Assembly (NCBI GenBank): GCA_016617855.1
Contig: JAECUM010094054.1
Span: 28,800-92,799, forward strand
Source: Megalonaias nervosa
Lineage: Eukaryota; Mollusca; Bivalvia; Unionida; Unionidae
Reading direction: 5' to 3'
DNA length: 64,000 nt
This document shows positions 38,701-53,700 of this stretch, in pieces. A program made the position numbers and the translations under genes. Below the pieces are notes generated by a model. The model worked only from the letters and a program-made list of their open reading frames with translations. It was not told where the DNA came from and searched no databases. Position 1 is the stretch's first letter; each line of letters opens with the position of its first letter.

Positions 38701-41700
38701 GCTCAAATTCAAATTTTTGTAGATTACAGTCAGTTAAGTGATTGAAATATCAAGTAGAAATATATTTTTTTAGATAAAAGTTTATGTTAAATATATAGTT
38801 TCTTTTGTAGCAATTTAGCAAAGGTAAGACCAGTAACAACAGTCAGTTTGAGTTTGAACTGTCAAGCTCAGGATTTTCTTGAATGATTCTGGTGTCTGAT
38901 TCATAAATCTTTCAAATGCTGTGACTAAGAATATACTGGTTGACATCAAATTACTGTCCAATCAGTCACAGCAATTATAAGTTTAGTGTGAGTTGGAGTA
39001 AGAGAATTGTTTCATAAACTCAGGACTTGAACCCAAGTTTTAGCTGGAGATTTTGTTTCACCAGTCAGAAGAAGTGTTATGTTTAAACGGTTATTTCAGA
39101 TTGGGTCATAGTGGATACTTTGTCATAAACTTAAGCTCAGTTTTGTGATCACCGTTGGTCTGGTCTTGAATTTTTATCTTCTGTGTTTCAGGCGGTTTTA
39201 CTTACAGCTCGTCAGGAACTGGACAGGGTTAGACAGGTGATGCTGGACAACATGTCTAAGTACTCTGGACATCTAGACAATCTAAAAGAAGTTATGTCAC
39301 AAAAAGTCAAGGAGTCTATTACAGGTAATAAGAATAGATGCAATCAGTGCATAAATTGAATATAGATAGAACTGAAAATTGCAGTGAAATCTTGATGGAT
39401 ATTACTAATTAGTTGTTATTAGTTACATAAAATACTGTAATTAATACTGTTTGTCCCTTACAAGTAATCCAGAAATACCATTTTTATTTTATAATACAAG
39501 TCTGAATCTAGCTGGTCCTGAGTTGCATCCAGTACTCAGTGTCAACAAAGTTTTTCATTATAAAATGTAGCCAGAAATGATTTCTTGTCTCCCCTGTGAA
39601 TGGCAAGATATGGGTGTCACTTTTTTGACTGTAATAGTGGCAGTGGCAATGGCAGCTTTAATATTTTATTTGAAACTTTTTCAGAGTCACATCTTCCACA
39701 TCAGTAAATTTAACTGAAACTGGTATAATATTTATGTCTGAAGCTTGAACACTCTGGTATTTTAGGGTGCCCTCCCTTGCCTGCTTATATAGAAAAGGTA
39801 TGAGATGATAATGGTGGCACTCTACAGTTTCGTATTTTGCATCGGGCTAGAATATTAAAGAAAAAGAATTTCCCTGGGTGTCCTCATTGGTTATACTGGC
39901 TATTTGAAAAAGAACTTGTATATCTCAGGTATTGTTCAAAGAACCTTTAGTTCCCTATATTTTGGTATATGATTGATGGGTGTAATATGGGTTATAGAGT
40001 ATACAGCTTGGCCTTACTCCAGATGTGTACCTTTCAAAAAGCTGCTAGCTCCACTTGGTCAATTTCACTTCCTGGACTTAAGAGGTAAATTGTAAAATAA
40101 AGAGCCAATAACATTTTTTCACATTTTATATATTTGGTAATTCATCCATTGTACTTTCAGAAGCTGGTATTGTCTAGTTGGGCAAAATTCATTTTCCCTA
40201 TTTTAATAGGTGCTAAAGATAGTATACTTTAGAATAATTCAGGCTGATTTTTTTTAGCACAAGGGAGTAGTCATTTTAGTTAGCATTGTGCTTAGATCAT
40301 GTACAGTTTCCAAGTACAATAGCCAAAGAAATGTCAGCCACATTACATGAAAGTAGCATAGAGGTATGCCAACATTCTCTCCAATGTGCATGTTTCAAAT
40401 GCAAACAACTTCACCTTACATATGTCACTCTCTCAAAAGTACATAATAACTGGTGAGTGCCCCCAATATTACTTACTCTGGTATTTTAGGGTACCCACTC
40501 TTGCCAGTTTTTACAGGAAGTTCTGACATCATAGTGTTACTTACACTAGTATTTTAGAGTGACATCCCTTGCCAGATTCGACAGAAAGTTGTGACATCAT
40601 AATGTTGCTTACACTGGCATTTTAGGGTGCCCTGTCTTTCATGATTTTACAGAAAGTTGTGTTATCATAATATTACTTACACTGGTATTTTAGGGTGCTC
40701 TCTCTTGCCTGATTTGACAGGAAGTTGTGACATCATAATGCTACATACAGACAAGATACTGCCTTTTGTGTGAGCCTTGTTTTATCTGTACCTTACAAAT
40801 GTGCGACATCCTTTTCTTCATGATTGAAGTGATCAGACATTGTGGCTTCTCTTGTTTTTGCCACACTATTTTCCTAACACTGGAAGAATCATTTGTTTGG
40901 ATAATTGCCAGAGTTAAACCTTTTTAAAATCCTTGCTGATTTTGAGAGGGGACTTATCTCAAAGGGGGGATTCAATTCATGACCATCTTTGCTAACTGTG
41001 AGATGGGACTCATCTCATGACCACTGTTGTGCAGTTATTTGATGTTCATCCCAAGCTTGAAGGCTTTTCATATCAGTAAAACAAAAATGTCTAATTTGTA
41101 TCCAAATGGAAGTATGTTTGTAACATTATAAACATCTATCACATCAAAGGTTGTATTAAAGGGAGTCATTGCTATTGTTACCCAATTAAATGAAGTTAGT
41201 CCATATTCATTTCTCCAGGACATGAAATTGTGCAAATATCCACTAAATTTAATGCCTCCCCCCTTTAAATAGCATTAATCCCCCTTAAATATAATAAATC
41301 CCACTTAAATATAATAAATTCCCTGTAAATATAATGAATTCCCCCTTAAATATAAGAAATCCATCTTAAATATAATAAATCACTCTTAAATATAATGAAT
41401 TTGCCTTAAATATAATGAATCCCCTTATATATAATAAATCCCCTTAAATATAGTGTATTCCCCTTAAATATAGTTATACCCCCCTTAAATATAATAAATC
41501 CCTCTTAAGTACAATAAATCCCCATTAAATATAATGAATCTTCCCATAAATGTAAGCGAGTGCTGAAAATCAAACACTTTCCTTTTGCCATGAGCATAAA
41601 TAAACCTGTAATATTCATTATTATTAACAATCTGTTCATGTAACCACTTGACTTTTAGAGTTATAAAGTCATGGTATGCAGGAACCCCAAAATCCCAATA

Positions 41701-44700
41701 TTTATTTACACAGAAGGACTCAACATTGTAGTAAAAATGAACAATGTGTAAACAGTAAATGTTATATGATATTTAAGAAGACAAAATGTAAGTATATTCA
41801 TATAGAAAAAGTTATATATGTCAGTGTTTTGGAAAATGGTAATGTTTTTTAAAAAAGTTGATAGTGCTTCACACATTTCATCATAGACTGTTTGGAGTGT
41901 GATATCATTATCAGGTGCTAGACAGAATTTGTTTCATACTTGTTTTAGGTAACATTTACAGGAATTGGAGGAAATTTAAAAGTTTCGCCTTACAGTGAGA
42001 CAGATATAAACAAAACTGCTTGTAGGAGAGGAATCATGAATTTGTTTTTCATGTTATAATCCATAGTAGGCTAGGAAATAGCTTGTAGAAGTATAGGGTT
42101 CCTGTGACTTTTATGTCAGGTAGTTGAAATAAGAGAGGCTCAGTGGTGTAAATTTTTTTTCAGAATTCCTTGATGATCTTGCTTTAACACCATATGTAGA
42201 GAAGCTTCAGTCAGCCTGGAAAGATGTAGTTGCTCAGTACCCTGAATTAACCACTCTTCTTAATCTGGACTTCTCTGCACTGGCTGCTGACCTAAGGGAG
42301 ACAATCATTGAGACCATGAACAAGGCCACCTTGGAGGAGGCCATTAACATTCTGCGAGTTAAGACTAAAGGCATTGTTCAAGACTTTTTCAAAGGTGTGC
42401 TAGGAGAAAAGACATTCCGTCAATTTGAGAACAACGTTGATGAAATTGTACAAAAGGTGAACTTCATTTTTGACAACAATGGTGCTAATTTTGAAAAACA
42501 TTGGGAATAAAATTTGCAATAAATAACATAATAAAGTGCTCACAGTTCTTGTGTCTTTATATATTTGCTTGGAAAGAAGACTCTAAAATAGCTGTAGTGG
42601 ACCCCTTCCTACAAAATAGCAATTATAGAGGAAAGCAAATTTTTAAGTAAATTATGTTCACTGAGAATACTTGCCCAATCATATTACATTAGCCAGCTCT
42701 GCTGGATTTGCAAGGTAGCAGGCTAATATTCCTAATGTAATGTAATTGGAGAACATATTTGAAGGAGAAATGCTTGACTTAATAGACAGTAATAAGGGAA
42801 AATATAAGTTTGCAGCACACTTTGTTGTTCATAAAGCATACCATGATGATGATGATGCTGATGATTAATGTTGTTGTTGTTGTTGTTGCTGTTGTTGTTG
42901 TTGTTGTTGTTGTTCTTACTGTTATTATTATTATTATTATTATTATTTTTCAGGTAATTTCCATATATAAGGATTGGGACTTGGAAAAGAACATTAAACA
43001 GCTTGCTGACATGATCTATGAGGAAGTACACAGCCAGATTCAGGCTGAAATTGAACATCTTCCTGTTGGCATTTTAGAACTTCACAAGTCCAGAGTCATT
43101 GTCTTCAATCTGGAAAAAGGAGCGGTAGAATTTGAAGTGTACTTACCTGTCCAAATAGAGAACCTGGAGAGGATTTTGACTTTCAGCATAGATAAGTATG
43201 TGGAAAAATCTCTGGCCAAACTGAGACAACTAAAAGAGAAGTACTTCCCGAGAATGGACATTTCTATCTGGGATCCACTGTATACATTTATGCCCATCTC
43301 TGGTAACCCTGTGGACTGGATACCTCCATTTGATGGTGAGTTCATTATTACAATATCTCCATGCAGTCTTAATTTGCTAATTTGCTAATTCAGCTGTCAG
43401 ATTTTATTATAAACACAAGAGAGAAATGCAATATCTCCAATCATGCCATGCAGTGCTTGAAGGTACGTCCCCACAGAAGTTTTACTGGCTGCAAGAAAAA
43501 CAAGCATTTATTATCTAGAGATGTAAATGGAATCTGTTCACTTTCAGGTAGAAAAATTACTTTTGAGAAAATGTTTTAATTTTCCACCATTTGGTTTTCC
43601 CAAAGTTATGTCCCTTGTACTACTTTGTCAATGTAAAAATGTGGAGTACTATCTATAACACATATTTTATACAGCAAAATATTTTATAAAAAGTAAACAA
43701 AATATCTATTAGAACAGATTAGATAATCCCAAACCCACCATTTTTTTAATTCATTGCTTTTTTCTTTGCTAAGTATATGAATATGATTTAAGTTGAGATG
43801 AATTTACAAAGGGGTGTGGATGAGGATTAAAGGGGAGTTTAGTTTTCTTAGCTTTGTATCAGCAGCAAGATTGGTATCTAATAATTCTAATAATAAGAAA
43901 CATTTTGTTGCATTGTTTATACTGTATATTTTTCATCTTGTGATACAAATAATAATGTAGTTTTATATGTTGCATTGCCACTTGTAATATATAACTTTCT
44001 ACCACACAGTGAAATATATGTAGTGTTAACAAGGAAAATAAATATCTTGTATTTATTTCACTTATACATAGTACATGTTAGAAACAATTTTTGGAAAATC
44101 ATTTATGTGTCTTATCTAGTAATGCAAGTGTTTGGTTTTACAACTTATTTAAGGGGAACAGTTTAAGTTTGATTGGAGAGACAAAACCCTACATTACTTT
44201 GCAGTCAGCATATCAGCATATTTATCAATCAAATCAACAATTTCACACAGAGATTTTAAACAAATAGCATTTCAATATCTTTGATCTTAGATTAAAACAA
44301 TATAAGCTTATGAAAAGTATATTCAATTTAAAATTTGCAGCTGTTATGTGCAAACTGTTTTTACCTTTGCCTTGTGGACTTTTCTCTTCCTTCAGTATTT
44401 TTTACTTGTTCTTTGATAAATTTTAAATTATGATATCTTTATACAACATCCAGATATAAGATATGCAATTTGGAAAGGGGAATGGTAGGTTGAATTATGG
44501 AAGAAATACTTAATAGCTTTTGTTTGCATATTTGTAGCCTATGCCACAGTTTCTGGAAGGCACCACTTCCGAACATTCGATGGTCGACACTATGACTTTG
44601 CTGGAAGATGTAACTACATTTTGGCCCAAGATCGAGTTGACAAGAACTTTACCATCATCCAGAAATTTGATGGTCTACCACGCAACTTGGAGCGAACCTC

Positions 44701-47700
44701 TCTTGTTGTGATGACAAATGGAAAGACGGTTGAGATCTATCCCACTTACCAGGTGAGTACATGAATTTGCAGAATCAGAAAAATGCCTACTTCCATTTTT
44801 AAAATAGAGTAACACATTACAAAACTGTGTACAGGGCGGATGTTTTGCTTTTGAATTTTGGTTTGGTGCTTTACTGCACAGCAACGGAAGTAGGTTATTT
44901 AGTGCCATGCCAATTAGATAGAAGTTCCTTGCCCAAGGAACACCATGGTAGGCATCTGAGGCTGATTTGATAGTAGAACTCAAACCTGGATCTTATTGGT
45001 CATGAGTCAGGAAAGCTATCCACTATGCCACCAATTATTATTTTGTTCTGGTCCAAGAATCACCATTTAGATGCCTTGGTTTCTTTTACAAATGAGCTGT
45101 CCAGATATTTTTTTGATTGAATAGTTGTGCGCTGTTAAAGAAAGAGATCAGGATACAAAACACATCACAATCCTCACAGCTAAAACTATTTTGGAATATA
45201 TCGCTGCCAGAAGGTTGCTTTGAACCCTGGGTCATGAAACCTTGGTCCATTGTGTCAGTGCATTAATACATGAGCACATTGACTGGATACTAATTACTTT
45301 CTCAAATCATAAATTGAAATCCAGTAAAAGAAAATGAAGGATTAAGAACCAGACTATACAAAGTGGTTCAGATATGGTTCACTGTTATGTAATGGGTATA
45401 TTATGATGTTGTGTGCTACCTGTGACATTGTCAGCCATGTGCTCCATGTCTTCAAGTGAAGAATTCCTGATATTGTCCTCCTGGTTATGATGCCAAATCA
45501 TCACATTCTGCATTATATTCGTTGTAGAGAAAAGATTGCAGTAAATGCTGTCTAAATTGAGTGTGATGCAGTCATCAAAGCATGCTGTTTTCTCCAGGTG
45601 TCATTTTATCACCAAATTTACAGTGTTGTTGCATCAGTGTTGTTGCTCCAAAAAGGGAGGTAACCTACTGAGGAATTTGAATATATTTTGTTCAAGCATA
45701 TTGTTTGTCTTGGATGTAAATGGCATGACACAGGTATCACTTTTCTGGCAGTGGCTGCAGTGTTGGCATCAGCAGTGTTAAGACCATGTTAAAGTGTTTT
45801 CATCTTGAGTTGCTGTGTTCAAATGAATCAGTGTTATAACATTACTATATGCAGAGATGCCATCTATTCATTACATTGCAGAACTTAGTTTACAAATTCC
45901 ACATATTCCTCATTTTGTGAGATAAAATTCCTAATGGCAGGTTTTTATAAGGACACAGGTATAATGGTATTAAGAAAAATACTGCAGCATCAAGACTTAC
46001 AATGGAAATACCCCTGCCCTTTTCTTCAAACTATTATATCAAAATGACAGAATATTACACTTAATTCATGGTTTCAGCTTGAAAGCAGACTGCACCCAGG
46101 AGTGAACCAGATGAATAATCGCAGCAGCAATGAAGAAGAGATAATCATGCAGAAAAGTTTATTATCACCATTATGGTATTTACAGTGGAAGCTATGTATG
46201 CTTTTGGGATCAGAGGACTTGAGACTTAATAGCACACATACACTGGCACATGATTAAATATTACTGTGAAAGTTTGTTCCATTTACTAAAATATTAATTG
46301 TTCCATAAGGCCTACACAGATTCAGGAAAATTTATGCTAAGATTCTGATTGGCATGCAGATGGTTTGACATCTCTGTCATGTGGGTAAAGTTGTACCCTA
46401 ATGTACTTGATACACTACAAATTCTGTCTATGTGTCAGACACCTGTCATCTACATCAATGAGCTGTTTACATTCTGTGGAACACATATTCTGTGAATCTT
46501 ATGATGGTCTGCATCAAACACGCATGTTCTTTTTAGTGCAGATAGGAAATGATGAAAGAAAAAAGTTTGTTTTAAATGGAGTCATATTTCACATTTTGTT
46601 TTGTTGTCCATAGGTAACCATTGATGCACAGCAAACAGATCTTCCATATCGATATGAAAAACTGGTCATCAAGCGAATTGGTAACAGTATCCATCTTGAC
46701 AACGGCAAAGGTTTGAGACTGATATCTGACATTGACAACAACTTCCACTTCATCGGAATTAGTGGCTGGTACTTCAACAAGGTCCGAGGCCTGCTTGGAA
46801 CATACAACAATGAGCCATATGATGATATAATGACTGTGAAAGGGGATGTTGCCAGTGACATAGAAACTATGGTTGCATCATGGGAAGTGGCCAGGACATG
46901 TAGGACAAATCAAAACTTTGCAGATTCACGTGAGCCAACACCAAACCAGGATGAATGTTCTGCCATGTTTGATTCTTCCAGTTCTTACTTGAGGCCTTGC
47001 TTCAGACAGGTAAGCAGTGAAGTATCTATTTGTCTGTCTATCTGTCTATTTTAAATTTTTGAATTTGACATTTATTAACTTTTTATGTGATAAATTGATC
47101 TGGTGACTCATTTGGTTAACCTGAGCCAACCACAATGATGTTTTAACTTTCTGTTCAGTTGTTTATCTCCATTTACACGTCACATTTATCCCAGATATTA
47201 AATTAAGAAAGCTGAAAAAGAAAAGTATGAATAGTAAATATTTGTAAAACAAAATTTGAGAATGTATCTTTTTCTTTGCACACCATAATTTTTATACTGA
47301 TATTTACCAAACAATTTGATGTTCATCAGGTCAGATATCAAATCTTTTCTTCACTTTCATCTACAAGTTTCTGGTCTTGTCACATGGCATTCAGTTAAAG
47401 TCCTTCAGCCAGGCTGTGTCTATACACAAAATTAAGAACACTCTAGCATTTACATCTTTATTTGGTAATAACTATAACCAAATTTTCTCCAAAACATTAT
47501 TTAAACCATAAAGAAGAAGTGAATGTTAAGAATATTTATACAGCTTTTCATGGAGTTATGGCCCTGGATTAAACTAGAATAAGTATCCAGTTTATAATTT
47601 GTAAGCATTCTAGAGTTTACCTTTTTAGTTGAAATTCAGCTGGGTTGCTTCAAAGCCTAATATTAACAAAGTATACAATGAGGACAGTCATTAGCAAATT

Positions 47701-50700
47701 GTTATTCTGTATTTTACAAACTTGTTGCCTTGGATTGCTTATAGTTGGTATGTTAATAACTTGTAAGCACTGTTGCAGTTGCCTTTTATACTTGATTTCA
47801 GTCAAATTTACAGCTGAGCTGAGCTTCATATAAAGGCCTCTGATATGTTTGAGATTAGAATAGTGTTGAATAGTCTTTACAAAGCTATGTCCCCTGACTG
47901 ATGCATTCCAGTTGATGTGTGAATAATTGCATTAATATTTTTTTGGTGTAAATTAAATTTGCCTTAAGAGCTTTATTTTAACAGGATCTCAGATTAATTG
48001 GATGATCAGTAAATGTGTTACTTCATTTTTATTAGACATATGACTGTTGATTACTTGTTTTAGAATAGGCATCCTATGGCTTATTGTAGAATAGACATTG
48101 GAATGACCTAGAGAATAGATATCCTAATGATTTGTTGTAAAATAGACTTCTAGACTATGATGACTTATAGAATGGGCATCCTAATGGCGTATTGTAGAAT
48201 AGACATCCTAGTGGCTGATAGAATAGACTACCTTATGGTCTGTAGAATAGGGATTCTAATGGTTTGTTATAAAATATATATCCTAAAAGCTTTTAGAGTA
48301 GGCAAGTTTTTATCATATTTACATGGAGGCTTTCTATTAGAAATATCATGGATGAGTTACAGGAAAATTATTAAGATTTTTGACCTTGGTTGACTTAGCA
48401 CATATAATGTATCAAATTCTTGTAGTGGTGGAAAAACTGTTTCTTGCAACATAAAAATCTGAATCTGTATTAATGATAGTGCAAGGAAATTTTAAATAAT
48501 TGTCATTCACAAAAAAATATTCCAATTAAAAATTATTTATTAATCCTCACTACTAGATAAAGAAATTAAATTTTCAGATTTCCAACTGTTAATTAATATC
48601 AAAATGCTTGTTAGTTTGGAGGAAACTAAATTAATTAGACTCATTATGGTATTAAATCTTTGTATTTAAGGTGGCCCCTGAAGAGTCAATGAAGAGATGT
48701 ATGTATGACTCTGAAAGCCGGTGTGACATAGCTGCCCTCTACATCCAAGCCTGCAGAGAGAAGGGTGTCAGTCTACGCCTACCAACACAGTGTGGTATGT
48801 TACATATTTATCTGTCTTTAATTTAATACAAACTGTAAACTGTGTAGACCCCGATCTACTAGAATACTTTATTTAAATGATGTAGATATATTCATGTCTA
48901 CTTTTGGGAGATTTGGCTCTCAGCCTGAGACTTTCATATGCCATATCAAATTAGTTCCTTTTCCATGGCTAAGAACAGGAAGTGGTTCACGGCATTAAAC
49001 TGACTGCATTGATGGACGTAATGATCTGTTTTGTTGTCTAATGCTAAAAACATCTTAATTTCTGTTTGTTTGAGCTTCATTTTCTGGCACATATCAGTAT
49101 TGATAGCTCTAGGACTCTGATGATTTGTGGTGTTTGCTATATATAGGTAAATACCAAACTTTCTTGTCCACCAACCTACCACTTTGAAGATAGATCTTTG
49201 AAATGTGTCAGTAAGTGTGCACAAGTGTACCAGAATTTCAGTTCATTCCTCCAAAGCAGGGTTGGATATAAAATTTTGGATATGTATAGTGTACATAAGT
49301 TTTAGGAGAATGAAGAATTCTAGTGATCACATAATTCTGATGAATTAATGCTTTGAGGAAGCAAGTAAATAGCATACATTAATGAATGCATGATGTAAAT
49401 TAATGATGGGCACACATTGCATGTTCAACCAAATCAAGGTTTTAAATAATCTTATATTTATCTATATACTTTGGAGGTCCAACTGCATCTTAGTTTTATT
49501 AAATTTCTTATGTGGCAATCAATGTAAATCAGTCATGATGAGGTAAAATTTCATTTATGGTTTCAAATTTAAATTTAAACTTTATTTGCTTTACATTGTT
49601 TGTAAACTACTAACAACTGTTTTAACTGTCCAGAAACAATAAGAGGAAGATAGTGTCATTTAATGTGCCATTGCATTGAAATTGATTACAAAGAATGTTA
49701 TTTTTCCAGTGACCTGTTCTGATGAGTCTAAGAAGGTTTATCTGGAAGGAGAGACAAGGACATACATGTCCAACCAACCCGACTATCCTCAGACTAAGAG
49801 CTCAAGTGACATTGTGTTCATTGTGGAGGACAGGGATTGCAACAGAAGAGCTGCCGCTGAGCTCCGAAACATGGTCTGGGAGGTGGATCAGGCCCTGCTC
49901 AAGAAAGGTAAGAATTTCTCATTTTAGTATTAGATTTGGGCACCTGTTTCTAATTAGAATATCAGATTTAGGCATACATTTCTCATTAGAATATCAGATT
50001 TAGGCATACATTTCTAATTAGAATATCAGATTTGGGTATATATTTCTGCAGTCAGTTATTCCTTCAAATGAAAAAAAATCTGCCTCCATTTGTTTTCCTG
50101 CATTAGCAACCAGTGAGAATTTGAAGTTATCTATCCAGTGGTGGCAACAGTATTACAGTGTTTGCATAAATGGCAATAACTTGATTTAAATTAAGTTTTT
50201 ACATTATGCAGATCCTGTGAAGTTAAATTCTGGATACAGTACATTCTGATCATATGTGAATTCTGTATCATTCTGATCAAACATGAATTCTCTATTAATT
50301 TGCAGGTTTCTCTGAGAATCGCTATGGTCTGATTGGGTTTACAGCTGGTAACTATTTCCATCACACAATGGAAGGACAGCTTTTCAATGTGGCCAGTAAA
50401 TTTGCCATGGGTTTGGAGAGTCTGAAGTTTGAGAATTCCAGTCAGGGACAGATGAATCCAGTTGCTGCTATCAAGATGGCATCAGAAATGCCTTTCCGAA
50501 ATGGTGTCTTCAAGTCTTTAGTTCTCCTGACCTGTGCACCATGTTCAGAATCCAACAGTGAAGTATATGATGCTGTTAGACAAGCTTTGGATGATCAGGA
50601 CATCAGCATGTTTGTCTTAAGACAGAGTGCCTTCCAGCTTCTCAACAACAGAAACCCAACTGACAAAATCTATGGTAACATTATGCTACATATCTTTCTT

Positions 50701-53700
50701 ATATGGTAAATTTCATGTCCAACTGCTAAACCTTTTTTACATCTTGAGTTTATTAATTTGTGCTTTTTGCATTTAGAAAAATTAAGTGGTAAGTATTTTT
50801 CATACATGGATGAATTTCAGACTTAAACTTCATTTTGTCTCACCTTTGAATGCTAAATTCAAAGTTCAGGAAAAAAAATCCCAAGCACCTGTCCGTGGGA
50901 TGAGTGAGTTAGTCATCTCTGTCCTCATTATGCTCAACACATTACACTTCTTTACTAGACTTTTTACTAAAAGTACAACAGGTACTTTATGCAAGTTTTG
51001 ATACTAATATGGATCAAAGCCATGTAAATAACATGCCCTAATACATGGCTTCTTTGATAAACACAACAGACAAGGTTTGTAACTCAAGAAATGGCAGTTG
51101 AACACATAGTTTTTGACTTCTTAGTGGTATTCACATTGATAATACAAACTTCATGTAATCATGATGTCATACATATTCTTTTCAATGAGCTATCACACAT
51201 TTTTCATACAGCATTGTGTGAAGGTTGGTGTGAACTGGCTCAGACGCATAAAATACACATTTTTAATGTAAATTCATAAGATTATTTTTGTGAAAAGTAG
51301 GTACATGCTTATAGAAATAGCTGATGGCATCTTTCTTCTGGCATGACAATGTATTATAAAGCTTCAGTTGGAAAATACAGGTGACATGTTGCAGTAGCAA
51401 CATTGCCTGACCAGATGAAAAATCAGACAAAGTTTGACATTCTCAGTCTCAAACGTCCAAGAGGTCTGATACATAACTATGTACAACAGCTTATTGAGAG
51501 GTAATCTTTTTTTCCACATCAGAATGAGGCCAAAATTAGTGAAAAGTGTCACTGTAAATGCAAACACCTTACAGCATCAAGGGCTGAGTGTGAAACTGAA
51601 GCATAATATGCTCATGATAGTTGCCCATTTTGTATCACGCTTACATCCGTTACTTGTATATAAAAACTGATGTCGTTTCCTCTGCAGCATGTTTTAACAA
51701 CAAGAAGTAGGAAATTAAGTACAGGCTATTTATAACTGATGCATGCCAAATGTTAAGAGATGATGAACTTTGGCGATTAAGAGTTGAAAATGCACTCAGA
51801 TTTATTATCAAGGTGTAAATCAGAATCTACTCAGTCCAGGGATGATAACATAGTAAAATTTTTACCAGTTTGTACCCATCAGGATGAGTGGACGAGTGGT
51901 TTTCAGGATTATTGAAGATGGTATCGATTTAAATTCTGCAGCAGTGGCATCATCAACAATATCAATGTATTCACCTGAAATACGGATGTAACATTACTAT
52001 CTACCTTAAGTATGTCCCAAGATATACAAAGATTTACATTGTTGCTTACGTGGGGTGGCATTAACATCATGCTGTTCACTAGTGAGAAACCACATTCCAT
52101 GGAAGTACTATTGGCTGCACTTCTTTTCTGTTGAAATGTTTTGTTGTTGAGGTGGAGAAAAACCAAAGCACGATATAGTATTCACAAGCCTTAGACTTTA
52201 CATGTGTCAGCACTATGGACCATATATTTCACGCAATATTGTACCAACTTTTATATACATATACACGTTCAATTGTTTTCTCTAGGCTTGGATGAGAACA
52301 ACGTTTTCACTGCAAGACCATCCTCCAAAATTGAAGATGATGACCTACTGGAAGACATCCAGATTCCTGATGACCAGTGTGCAAACCTAGCCATTGATTA
52401 TGAAGGGGCTGTATTTGATGCTGGCCATCTCATTGATGGAAACCGACGACATCAGAGAACCTTCCTGCAGTTATTTGGGGAGAAAGTCAGTGATAAAGCA
52501 GAGAAACCTGAATGCCAGATCTGCAGATGTGAGCTGGACAAGTATGGATTTGCTAAATCTGTGTGCCATGCATGTGATTCAGATACCTCAGTGCCAGCGG
52601 TAAGCCTTGCTAGCTGAATTAAGTTAAATTATTGTACATTTTATGCTTGTCTCTGTGATGATGGCTTAATGATAAATTACCAAAGTAATGTTATGTATTA
52701 CTGTATTTAAGCATTTCTCCATCAAATAAATTACAGTCACAGAAAAATTAAGAAATTACTTTCAGATACCTCTGAATACAACCCACTCTAAAACACAAAA
52801 AATGTTTTACTCTCTTCATCACTTATATTAAGGGAAATAACTCATACAAATTAACTCCCCTTGTTTCGAGATTTCACAGCCTCAGCCCCAGTCATGATCG
52901 TGCAACTTTTGCGAATTCACCTGGGAAACTATTTAACATAAAGCAATAGCCAGGTGCTGGATCCCACATAGAGTGCTTTCGCATGTGTATAAATGCATTA
53001 TCTGTGGTTGTGCTAAAGTTGCTAACAGTCCATCCGATTATATTAAAATAACCTTTCATTACTATTTGAACAAAATATTTTGGCTGTTTTATAGAGGTGG
53101 TCAATAAAAGGTTTGATTATCTTAAATTGGCCTTATTTGTATCAACCATTTTTCCTGTCTGCAGGGAAAGTTGAGTCAGTTCAGCGAAGTTTCAGTGTTT
53201 TATTATATATTACTTTATAGTGTGGTATGTAGAATTTCTTCAATAAGTGACTTATATTCAGCCCAAATATTTTTGCACATGTCTTTAAGTCATCTTTTTT
53301 TCGTAAACTGATATAAAAGTGCCAGTGAGGTCAAATCTTGAGAGAACATAAACTTGCATTGCTGGTCAGATAAAAAGTGTGCACATTTAGACATTTTTTG
53401 CAGGAAAACTAACTAAACCATGCAAAGCTGCTTAATGATATGGAATTAATGTAAACATAAAGTGTTTCTTTCTTTGGAATAACATTGCTGTGATGAGATT
53501 GTATATGGGAAAATCAGGAGAACAAAGAATGCATGTGGATAAGCTTTATCAATGTGAACATCACATGATGATTTTAACAGTTGGGCCCTATTAGAGAAAT
53601 GTAGGTTTATTAGATATGTTCTTCAAAGCACAAATAACTCTTCTTTTCATGGCCATGTTGACAAATTGTGAATTGTGTATTTAATTAATTCAGGTGTAGA

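Larger units (their letters stand above)
39325..42163 (+). other. Intron 19
   Basis: 2.8 kb. It holds a 66-bp array (40470-40745) with one isolated unit near 39752, and a 19-bp array (41258-41545). The rest shows no exon or transposon. Confidence 0.65.

Noticed and set aside
45195..45270. Possible further SINE head on the - strand (ggttcaaagcaacc)
   Set aside because: Only a weak B-box-like match; no A box, body or target duplication.
51886..51950. Possible worn tRNA-like SINE head (gagtggacgagtggtttt)
   Set aside because: No recognisable body or tail, so it was only mentioned under intron 26.
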